From the NCBI GenBank assembly GCA_011033025.1, contig WFMF01000184.1, forward strand, positions 248,001-312,000: a DNA stretch of 64,000 nt. The letters are read 5' to 3'. This document shows, in pieces, positions 34,172 to 46,200 of this stretch; within the stretch, counting starts at the first letter, position 1; each line of letters opens with the position of its first letter. The notes under the pieces were generated by a model. The model did no database searches, was not told the origin of the DNA, and saw nothing but the letters and a program-made list of their open reading frames with translations. Made by a program: the position numbers and the translations under genes. Source of the DNA: Beroe forskalii. Lineage: Eukaryota > Ctenophora > Nuda > Beroida > Beroidae.

Positions 34172-36723
34172 TTTAAACGTTACGGAGAAGCTTAATGTTA
34201 TAGCTCTATTACCTATGTTATAGATCTATGTTATAGCTCTATGTTATAGCTCTCTAGGTACTCGTAGACCTATAACTCGTTGTTAGCAATAATTGTTAAT
34301 CCAACGTCAAGCTTTGAGTGACGATTGGCCGATTGGAACTGAGAGCTAGCGTAGTTTAAGTTTCATTCAAACAGCTCATGTTTTCATAAAATTCCATATT
34401 ACGAAGACCCCTTTATCTAATGGCTAATCTCCATTTATTCTTTTTGGTATGTGGTAGAGAGAGGATTTGGCAACGCAGGTATTGATTGCCTGATTGCCTG
34501 TTATCTATGATCGGAATTCAATACCTTTTTGGCCTTTATTTAGCCGGCCTTTTTTAATAGGCCCCACGGACAAAAATCGAACCAATTTTGAATCCTTTTA
34601 AATATTTTAACGCGCCCTTTGGAGCAAAATTTTTCAAGTAGTTGGCAAAAAGGAAATATTTGCTCAAAAATAGCCACAAAAAGCATCTTATACCTTTATA
34701 CTGAAGTTCTGAGTAGCGATCTAACATCAAGAAGCCCGACCACCATCGCGGAATTCCGCGCGGAATTCCGTGGTAAAATTCCGCGCGGAATCGACAGCGG
34801 AATCAAGGGCGGAATTCCGCGCGGAATTCCGTGGTAAAATTCCGCGCGGAATTCCGCGCGGAATCGACAGCGGAATCAAGGGCGGAAAATTCTGCGCGTA
34901 ATCAAAAGCGGAATCAACAGCGGAATCATGGTCGGAAGATTCCTGGAACATTACCTAAAAGGCGGAACTAGTCAATGCTAAAATCGCAAACAGAAATTAA
35001 GCTGTACTATATACTAGGAGTAGTTAAATTTACTTATCAATATGAATATAAAATATAATCTGAATCAAACGTTAATGTGCTATCGACTACATTGGTAAAT
35101 ATTATATCAATCATTAAAGTTTAAATACGTGAATAAAGCTGAGTAAAGGCAACTTAATCAGTGTCAAGGCAAAGAGAGTCAGAGCAAACAAAGGATCGCA
35201 TGGCAGCATCAAAGAAATGATGTCTACAGATGGGATGGGTGTTGACCCCTATTGAGACCTGGTCACGTGACCCATATGCCTAGCATGCAAGGGTGGACAG
35301 ATGGATACAGTTGAACAACCTCTTACCTTTCTATCGCAAGAAATTCGGGAATGAACAAACCGCGGTACGTACAGTGGTATGACGGTATGTGTCGGGTAGT
35401 TACGACATGTTCCGTGGTACAACTACATACCCCGTAACATATTCATACTAGTCGGCACATACCGCGGTACGTACCGCCTCTGCATGCGCATTTATTCCCG
35501 AATTTAATATTTATTGCGATGGAGAGGTTGTCCTACGTTTTTTAGGACTTATTTTGCACGCGCAAACGCGCGTGTTTAGGGAACACGCGCGAATAGCGCG
35601 AGCGAACAAACAGGGACACATACCAGCATCAAGGAAATGAGATCTGCAGATGAGATACGCCTGGCATGTATAGAGCGAACCAGACACCCAATCAGCACTA
35701 CCAGACTGTATCAATCTGTCCACCCTTGCATGCTAGGCATATGGGTCACGTGACCAGGTCTCAAAGGGGTCAACACCCATCCCATCTGTAGACATCATTT
35801 CTTTGATGCTGCTATGCGATCCTTTGTTTGCTCTGACTCTCTTTGCCTTGACACTGATTAAGTTGCCTTTACTCAGCTTTATTCACGTATTTAAACTTTA
35901 ATGATTGATATAATATTTACCAATGTAGTCGATAGCACATTAACGTTTGATTCAGATTATATTTTATATTCATATTGATAAATAAATGTAACTACTCCTA
36001 GTATATAGTGTACGAGCTTAATTTCTATTTGCGATTTTAGCATTGACTAGTTCCGCCTTTTAGGTAATGTTCCAAGAATCTTCCGACCATGATTCCGCTG
36101 TTGATTCCGCGCAGAATTTTCCGCCCTTGATTCTGCTGTCGATTCCGCGCGGAATTCCGCGCGGAATTTTACCACGGAATTCCGCGCGGAATTCCGCGAT
36201 GGTGGTCGGGCTTCTTGGATACTGCCCAAAATTTAGGTCATTATCTGTTTCTATCTGTGTTATGTAAATTCATTAATTGTACTGTTAAATCCATTTGACC
36301 GTCATTACATTGTAATGACGGTCGACAATTCAATTGAATTTAACAGTACAGAAGCCAAATAATAAAAGTTACTTCGGAACAAAATAAACTGGCCTTTAAT
36401 TTAATCGGTCCCATTTTATTAGACTTTTTACCGGTCCTTTGGACAAAAATTTCCAAGTCGTTTTTGTCTAAATAAGGGCCAATAAAGTATACATTTTTTA
36501 CTTATAAGGGAGCTCTTCCAAGTTCCAAAAGCGAGGTTCTTAGGTCCATCGACTGTCAACGGTCGACAATTCAACGTACAACCTGAATTTTCAATGTTAA
36601 CTAGTGTGATCGGACATGATATGCCAAAAATTGAACGTTGAATAATATTCGCTCTTGAGAGACGTGATCGATGGTTCCTGAAATTTGAGATCGGCGAGTT
36701 GTTGACTGTGTTCTGTCACTGGG
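34172..36723. mobile_element. Copy A of a large palindromic transposon, left end missing
   Basis: This segment is an inverted copy of 39375-41773. It ends at 36723 with the terminal repeat GTGTTCTGTCACTGGG-type end shared with the intact copy. Homology stops at its left end near 34172 inside the element, so the other terminus is lost and no target-site duplication can be read. Inside, 34735-35305 and about 35700-36215 form a long inverted repeat whose outer ends read AAGCCCGACCACCATCGCGG and which is rich in CCGCGCGGAATTCC motifs. The loop carries smaller palindromes (CCGCGGTACGTAC; ACGCGCGTGTTTAGGGAACACGCGCG). No coding frame of note. Confidence 0.85.
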
Positions 36724-37155
36724 CCCCTCACGCCCCTCGGGGCGACCCAATATTGCGGGAAAAAATCCTCAAAATTTTTATTCATTATAAGCAACAAAAT
36801 GGCGAAAGAATTTTTTTAAAATTCGAAATTTTAATTTTTGCGAAAAAAGGGCGTGGCCTCCCACGCCCCTCAGGGTGACCCAATATTGGGGACAAAATTC
36901 TCAAAATTTTTATTCATCATAAGGAACTCGATGGGGAAGGAATTTTGAAAAAAATTCGAAACTTTAATTTTGACGAAAAAAGGGCGTGGCCCCCACTCCC
37001 CTCAGGGGTGGCCAAAAAAAAATTCTATATTTTTCTGATTTATTATAACTTTCTTATAACACGATTAAAAAATAATTTTGATGCTAACTTGAAAACGAAT
37101 CGCCACATATATATATATATTATATTAACAACACGCATTATATATAGTAAGATAA
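36724..37155. repeat. Inverted copy of the 13-kb GGGCGTGG repeat and its AT lead
   Basis: It is the reverse complement of about 13060-13480 with small differences, including the (AT)n tract near 37110 and two GGGCGTGG/CCACGCCC cores. It directly abuts the terminal repeat of copy A, which suggests copy A inserted into this repeat or the two moved together. Confidence 0.85.
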
Positions 37156-37219
37156 CCGGAACTTTTTGCCTTATTGTAACTGGATTTCTTGAGAAATGCT
37201 AACCGGTTGTTTGCTCCAG

Positions 37220-40200
37220 GTGGAGTTGAACAGGACAGTCAGGAAGTTTAAGTCCCATCCCCTCAACAAGCTGCCCCAAATAGGATCCATATTCGGGAGT
37301 TTTAGTTACAGCTCAGTCGCAGAGCACCCCCATCTCATTGGGGGCGAGGGATCAGGTGAGCTATCCTGACGGGCTTTGACGGGCTTTGGATGGGTTTTAA
37401 CTGGTATTTGATGGGTATTTACGGGTTTAGGATGGGTATTAAAGGGTTCTGGCGAGGGATTAGGTACCGTTGAAAGCTAGTGAAAATATGAAGTCTGAAA
37501 AACCTCATTTTTGACGATTTTTGAGACAGGGGCCAACTTTGAAAATTCACATTTCCTCATCTGAGGCCTGATTTTAAAGATCATCTCGATTTTTATTTGC
37601 CAAGTCTCCAAAATTGTGAAATAATTTATGAGAAAAGGGTTTAGTAAAACTGTTGTGACAATTTTGATGCATTAGTACTGTTGACTTATTAATATTTGAA
37701 CACCTATAGATTATAAAATTACTGAAACATCACGCATTATGTGATGCACAATCAACGCTTTTTTCTGTTTTTTAAATTAGAAGTGTAGCGATTGGATAAT
37801 ATGAAAAATAGGGCGTGTTCATTTATATATAAAAAGTAAAAAGTTGTAAATACGATAAAAGCTCAGTACACTCGAGATGATTTAATGTCTTCACCCTTAG
37901 CAGTCTTCCATCATCAAGTTTCTATCACACTCACTTGTCGCACACAGAAAATATAAACAGATGAGGATGACGTCATTTTCATGAAGCATAAATGATCAAT
38001 TATTGACGCCGAACCGCCTATTTTTGCTCGCTACAACTTTTAAAATGTACCATGATACATAGTGTCAATAAATACCATGACTTGTCTTCAAAAAAGATGT
38101 GTTTATATATATATTTGGAAATATACATTATACTATATATCATAGCTCATGCAAAAACACAGCTGATCACCAGAAAGACAACCAGGATGGCCCTTCAACA
38201 CAGTTGATATACTCAGACAGGCTTCTTCGTTTTAATGAATGTTAATTTAATGGTATGCCCATCTGCTAGTTGTGTCTTTGTCTTAGTACAGTCACTGTTC
38301 AAAAGTTATCTGTCTAAGTTGAAATGTATTGCGATAAAAATAGCCAAAAAGCAAAATCACTTTTCTTTTTGAACAGTGACTGAATATTTATAGATGTCTT
38401 AAAGGAATGGTCGATTTGACTCACGCAATTCACCGCTTTAAACTCTAATAGTGACGTCACCAATATGGTTTGCATAGTTTTGTAAGCAAGGTTCTCTGAT
38501 CAATACATTGTTTATCACTCCACACTGATTCCTGCTAAACGTGAAAGCAGGATGATCAATCTTTCCTTGGGAATGTACACAGTTTATAGATCCAGTTTAA
38601 ATTTGGTCAATATTTCCTTTCGCTATGGTATGCTTATGATAAATACTATTTCCGTACACAATTTCTACATATTTTGTATGATCGGCACGTTTATGAAATG
38701 CAACACGGAATGTAGTTTAACAGAACATTATTTTTGTGTATTGTTAAAAAAGCCTGCATATTAGAGCAAACATGAGTGAGTTTTTCTTTGTAATAATTTC
38801 TCACGCTCAATATTTCTATCATCACAGTGATTAATTTCATCGTTTGACTGATCGATTTCTAATTGATTTCTGTTTTGATTAGAAATTTGAATTTCTTCTT
38901 CTTACTTTCTTCGGTGTCGGGAACGACACTTGTTCAACGTATTGATCAACTACAGTGCATGTAATCATAACTTTTTGTTATTAAGGTGCGTGAAATCCAT
39001 TTTTTGTCGCCCCAGGGCCTTATTAAATATAAGCTTAATCCCTTAATTTCAGAGCCTGGAGAGTTCCGGTTCCCTACAGGACTAGCGTTCCACCCGAGTG
39101 GGTATGTGGTGGTGGTTGATCGGGCTAACACACTCCAAGTCTTCGAGATGACCGGATCTGTTGTCAAAGAAATCACACGGGAAAATGACCTTGGAACGCA
39201 AGGAAATGATTTCCTTGGACTAGCAAAACCGGGCAAAATAGGTGTTATGCGGGTAAGTAAAGTGGATACCTATGGAATGGTTTTTACTCATAATATTGAC
39301 TATGGTTTCATTAGATCCCCATTTCCCCATTGTTCCCGTTGATTTCTGGCTGGAAAGACGTGAATCATTGATTTCCCAGTGACAGAACACAGTCAACAAC
39401 TCGCCGATCTCAAATTTCAGGAACCATCGATCACGTCTCTCAAGAGCGAATATTATTCAACGTTCAATTTTTGGCATATCATGTCCGATCACACTAGTTA
39501 ACATTGAAAATTCAGGTTGTACGTTGAATTGTCGACCGTTGACAGTCGATGGACCTAAGAACCTCGCTTTTGGAACTTGGAAGAGCTCCCTTATAAGTAA
39601 AAAATGTATACTTTATTGGCCCTTATTTAGACAAAAACGACTTGGAAATTTTTGTCCAAAGGACCGGTAAAAAGTCTAATAAAATGGGACCGATTAAATT
39701 AAAGGCCAGTTTATTTTGTTCCGAAGTAACTTTTATTATTTGGCTTCTGTACTGTTAAATTCAATTGAATTGTCGACCGTCATTACAATGTAATGACGGT
39801 CAAATGGATTTAACAGTACAATTAATGAATTACATAACACAGATAGAAACAGATAATGACCTAAATTTTGGGCGGAATCAACAGCGGAATCATGGTCGGA
39901 AGATTGAACATTACCTAAAAGGCATTGAACTAGTCAATGCTAAAATCGCAAATAGAAATTACACTATATACTAGGAGTGTTACATTTATTTATCAATATG
40001 AATATAAAATATATCTGAATCAAACGTTAATGTGCTATCGACTACATTGGTAAATATTATATCAATCAGTTTAAATACGTGAATAAAGCTGAGTAAAGGC
40101 AACTTAATCAGTGTCAAGGCAAAGAGAGTCAGAGCAAACAAAGGATCGCATAGCAGCATCAAAGAAAATGATGTCTACAGATGGGATGGTGTTGACCCCT

Positions 40201-43200
40201 ATTGAGACCTGGTCACGTGACCCATATGCCTAGCATGCAAGGGTGGACAGATTGATACAGTCTGGTAGTGCTGATTGGGTGTCTGGTCTGCTCTATACAT
40301 GCCAGGCGTATCTCATCTGAATCTCATTTCCTTGATGCTGGTATGTCCCTGTTTTATTCTCGCGCTATTCGCGCGTGTTCCCTAAACACGCGTTTGCGCG
40401 TGCAAAATAAGTCCTAAAAACGTAGGACAACCTCTCCATCGTAAATATTAAATTCGGAATAAATGCATGTGCAGAGGCGGTACGTACCGCGGTATGTGCC
40501 GACTAGTATGAATATGTTACGGGGTATGGTACCACGGAACATGTCGTAACTACCGACACATACCGTCATACCACTGTACGTACCGCGGTTTGTTCATTCC
40601 CGAATTTCTTTGCGATAGAAAGGTAAGAGGTTGTTCAACTGTATCCATCTGTCCACCCTTGCATGCTAGGCATATGGGTCACGTGACTGTAAGGTCTCAA
40701 TAGGGGTCAACACCATCCCATCTGTAGACATCATTTCTTTGATGCTGCCATGCGATCCTTTGTTTGCTCTGACTTTCTTTGCCTTGACACTGATTAAGTT
40801 GCCTTTTACTCAGCTTTATTCACGTATTTAAACTTTTGGTAATGATTGATATAATATTTTACCAATGTAGTCGATAGCACATTAACGTTTGATTCAGATT
40901 ATATTTTATATTCATATTGATAAGTAAATTTAACTACTCCTAGTATATATACAGCTTAATTTCTGTTTGCGATTTTAGCATTGACTAGTTCCGCCTTTTA
41001 GGTAATGTTCCAGGAATCTTCCGACCATGATTCCGCTGTTGATTCCGCTTTTTGATTACGCGCAGAATTTTCCGCCCTTGATTCCGTTGTCGATTCCGCG
41101 CGGAATTCCGCGCGGAATTTTACCACGGAATTCGCGGGCCCCGCCTTGATTCCGCTGTCGATTCCGCGCGGAATTTTACCACGGAATTCCGCGCGGAATT
41201 CCGCGATAGGGTCGGGCTTGATGTTAGATCGCTACTCAGAACTTCAGTATAAAGGTATAAGATGCTTTTTGTGGCTATTTTTGAGCAAATATTTCCTTTT
41301 TGCCAACTACTTGAAAAATTTTGCTCCAAAGGGCGCGTTAAAAATATTTAAAAGGATTCAAAAATGGTTCGATTTTTTGTCCGTGGGGCCTATTAAAAAA
41401 GGCTAAATAAAGGCCAAAAAGGTATTGAATTCCAATCATAGATAACAGGCAATCAGGCAATCAATACCTGCATTGCCAAATCCTCTCTCTACCACATACC
41501 AAAAAGAATAAATGGAGATTAGCCATTAGATAAAGGGGTCTTCGTAATATGGAATTTTATGAAAACATGAGCTGTTTGAATGAAACTTAAACTACGCTAG
41601 CTCTCAGTTCCAATCGGCCAATCGTCACTCAAAGCTTGACGTTGGATTAACAATTATTGCTAACAACGAGTTATAGGTCTACGAGTACCTAGAGAGCTAT
41701 AACATAGAGCTATAACATAGATCTATAACATAGGTAATAGAGCTATAACATTAAGCTTCTCCGTAACGTTTAAACTTGACAAAGGACAGTGTTTAGTTTA
41801 CTGATCGGATTTCTCATGCTGGGTCCATCGAAAAGCCAAGCAATCCAACAGCTAATGCACTATGTAGAATGTAGATTGAAGCTGAGGGAGACATTGCTAT
41901 TTTTTGTTAATTGGGAAGATAAATCAGGTAAACTGCCACGTCCGCGTCTACAGCTGAACGAAAAATACCGAGTATTTAATTTAAGCATTTTAAGCAAGCA
42001 GGTAAGAAGTTTTAGGAATGTTATTTGTCTGGAAAAAAGAGGTTTTACGCATATTTCCGACATTAAGCGAGTATTGCAGTTAATAGAGGCAAAGAAAGTA
42101 AGTAGGTTTCACAGACTGCAAAGGTTAAAAAATTAAAGCAGAAATAGAAAGGTACAAAATAGCCATACTCCAATACAGGAGTTGGAGCACGGGGTGCTGG
42201 GTTCGGTCAAGCTCTAATCCGAGTCTGGAGCTTGCTTGTCCCGTGTCCCTGGGCACGGGTTGTTCGATCTTTTCATGACTCTAGTCTGAGTCCTGTCCTG
42301 ATTTAGCGTGGGTACACACAACAAAACAAAACAATTCTATCAAAGGCAAGTCTGAAATGAGAGGATGTAATACTGTTCATATCACAGAACACCTCTTATT
42401 CATAACAATGTCATATATCATGTACTAACATGTAACACGATTGAAGAGCTCTTTAATGTGACGTAATTATTATAGACTAGAATGTAGTATTGGTGATACA
42501 AAAGTGCCTATTGAACGAACATGTGGTAGTAACAAAATAGAAACAGGCAACCGGTGTAATGATGATATTTTAATTACGGAATACCATTCGGATCAGAGAC
42601 GTGATTTCAGATCACGTCTGCGCGCTCAGATCAGCATTTTGCCACGCTCAGCGCGGAGACGTGATTTTCAGATCACGTCTGCGCGCTCAGATCAGCATTT
42701 TGCCACGCTCAGCGCGAAGACGTGATTTTACATCACGTCTGCCCTCAGAGATCATCATTTCGCATTTCTTAGCTCAGAGACGTGATTTTCTTTACGTTTT
42801 CACTTCAGATTGATTTCAGCTTATGCTTGCCGCTGAAATATCGTTACCATAGCCGAGCCTTCAATCTGAACCATGATTAAATGCGTTCAAATTTGTTATC
42901 AGCACGAGTTTTATTTGATGGCATGAATATTCAAGTTCTCAACCGCATATTTAATGCTTCTGTGATTTTATGATAGTTTTCAAAAACATCGTCAATTTAT
43001 ACAACTTTATGGTCAATTTTTCACCAAAATCACGTCTCGAGAGGCCGACTTCTCGCCACGCTGAGCGTGGCAGATCAGCAGTGTTCTGTCACTGGGATTG
43101 ATTTGTGAAATTATTTTGTTGTTAAACATCATTTCGCCCAAAATTTTGTGCGTGTACACTGTACCATCATTTTCTGCCAATTATATCTCGGTAAACAAGC

Positions 43201-46200
43201 AATTGAAATTTACCGGTTGTAGCTGTGTGTGTCCAGCGCATAGACATAGATAAAATACAAAATATAATATTTAATTACAGTAATTTTCCTGATTACATTT
43301 CCCTGTACACAATATTTTATGATAATATGCCCGCAAGTGTACTGTAGAGTAAATAGTACACGTCTTGTATTATATTGTGGGTGTACTCTGTACAGCACCG
43401 TGTAGCAGATGTAAAGTCGGCTGAGAACGGTCCAAAATATCATCTGATCATATTTTGGACCATTCTCAGCCTGGATGATCAATTCTTTTTGTGTGAGCAA
43501 TATATATTAATTAATACGACAAATAAATTTAGACTCAAGCCGACTCAAGGGTACTTTCATCTACAAACTACAGTACAGAAGTGCTGTAGTTTGGGACCGT
43601 GCATATCTCAGGGTTAGAAAAGGCCGTTGACTTCAATATTTGACACGGGAAAATGACGGGATTGGCAAGTTGAAGAACCCTAACGGGGTTGCTGTGGATA
43701 ACAATGGTTACTTTTACGTGGCTGACAGCTCCAAACATCGAATAGCCGTCTACAACCCAAGTTAGTTTTACAACCCAAGTTAGTTTTACAATCCAAGTTA
43801 GTTTTTACCTGTTAGTTTTTATAGTTAGTTGAATAATTGATACAGCTATTTGCTACAGAACTTAGTTGATACAGTTAATACAGCTGTTGGATGGATTCAG
43901 CAAAAAGTGAAAGTACCACCCCTTCTTTGGGCACCGCCCTACTCTCAGTCTCCTTTCGGACAAAATAATCTTCTATTGAGTATATTAATGTCTGTCGCTA
44001 TATAATGCCGTTCTTTGTGCAACCGAGAATTGTGCAACTTCTTAGATTGTAATTTTTATCTCGTCCCCCTTTTTCATCCGATTTCTTCCCAATCCAAAGG
44101 GGAAGTTCTCCCATGAGATAGGAGCTAAGAAGAGTGCCAACGCCCTCAAATCCCCAACTGTTGTGTCGCTAGATCACAGACTCGCTCCTAGTTCCGGGGA
44201 AACCTCGCCAGCCAGCCCAGCACTTCCTAGACGACGGGTGAGTGGTCACGGACGATGGTCACGTGGTAGATAACGATTGATTTGATTGGTTTGTTAGATC
44301 AGATCACCAGAGATTATGACCATGCAATTTCACTCCATCAATGCTAAAATGACAACATCATGACACACGCCGCCAAGTGCCTTCACAGTACACTGAGAAG
44401 ACTGACAGTTGTCAACAAAAAAAGAAATCAACACACCCTGACAACACCATGACAACACCATGACAACACCCTGACAACACCTTGACAACACCCTGACAAC
44501 ACCACGACAACACCTTGACAACACCCTGACAACACCCTGACAACACCCTGACAACACCCTGACAACACCTTGACAACACCCTGACAACACCTTGACAACA
44601 CCTTGACAACACCCTGACAACACCCTGACAACACCCTGACAACACCCTGACAACACCCTGACAACACCCCTCAGGATGAGTATGAGAGCAGTAGCAGATC
44701 ACGAGATTACAGGGCCTCCCCCTACTCTGACCCCCACTACTCATCTTCCTCTTACTACTCATCCTCTCACAGATACTCCTCCCATTACAGTACTATCACC
44801 TTGACAACACCCTGACAACACCCTGACAACACCCTGACAACACCTTGACAACACCCTGACAACACCCTGACAACACCTTGACAACACCTTGACAACACCC
44901 TGACAACACCTGACAACACCCTGACAACACCCTGACAACACCTTGACAACACCCTGACAACACCCTGACAACACCCCTCAGGATGACAACACCCTGCAGA
45001 TCACCCTGACAACACCCTACTCTGACCCCCACTTACTACTCATCCTCACAGATATTCCTCCCATTACAGGGCCTCCCACTCTGACAACACCCTACTCATC
45101 TTCAACACCCTGACAACATCCTGACAACACCTTGATACAACACCTGACAACACCCTGACAACACACCCTGACAACACCTTGACTGACAACACCCTGACAA
45201 CACCCTGACAACACCCTGACAACACCCTCAACACCCTGATGACCCTCAGGATGATGAATCACGGATTACAGGGCCTCCCCCTACTCTGACCCCCACTACT
45301 CATCTTCCTCTTACTACTCATCCTCTCACAGATACTCCTCCCATTACAGTACTATCACCCTGACAACACCCTGACAACACCCTGACAACACCCTGACAAC
45401 ACCCTGACAACACCTTGACAACACCCCTCAGGATGAGTATGAGAGCAGTAGCAGATCACGAGATTACAGGGCCTCCCCCTACTCTGACCCCCACTACTCA
45501 TCTTCCTCTTACTACTCATCCTCTCACAGATACTCCTCCCATTACAGTACTATCACCTTGACAACAACACCCTGACAACCCTGACAACACCCTGACAACA
45601 CCTGACAACACCTTCACACCTTGACAACACCTGACAACACCCTGACCCCACCCTGATCTTCCTCTTACAATATCCTCTCACCTGACAACACCTGACAACA
45701 CCTTGACAACACCCTGACAACACCCCAACAGGATGAACACCCATCAGGAGTAGCAGATGGCAGATCACAGGGCCTCCCCCTACTCTGACCCCCACTACTC
45801 ATCTTCCTCTTACTACTCATCCTCTCACAGATACTCCTCTCATTACAGTACTATCACCTTGACAACACCTTGACAACACCCTGACAACACCCTGACAACA
45901 CCCTGACAACACCCTGACAACACCCTGACAACACCTTGACAACACCCCTCAGGATGAGTATGAGAGCAGTAGCAGATCACGAGATTACAGGGCCTCCCCC
46001 TACTCTGACCCCCACTACTCATCTTCCTCTTACTACTCATCCTCTCACAGATATTCCTCCCATTACAGTACTATCACCTTGACAACACCCTGACAACACC
46101 TTGACAACACCTTGACAACACCCTGACAACACCTTGACAACACCCTGACAACACCTTGACAACACCCCGACAACACCCTGACAACACCTTGACAACACCT

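Larger units (their letters stand above)
39375..43096. mobile_element. Complete 3.7-kb DNA transposon-like element with 8-bp target-site duplication (hAT-like)
   Basis: The element starts CCCAGTGACAGAACAC and ends with the exact reverse complement GTGTTCTGTCACTGGG. It is flanked by perfect 8-bp direct repeats ATTGATTT (39367-39374 and 43097-43104). An 8-bp duplication with CAGTG-type termini fits the hAT superfamily, though other 8-bp superfamilies are possible. Left part 39375-41773 is the inverted counterpart of copy A (34172-36723). Right part 41774-43096 is present only here and carries a 115-codon frame and subterminal tandem repeats. No transposase was recognised, so it is probably non-autonomous. 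It sits in an NHL-gene intron. Confidence 0.88.
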
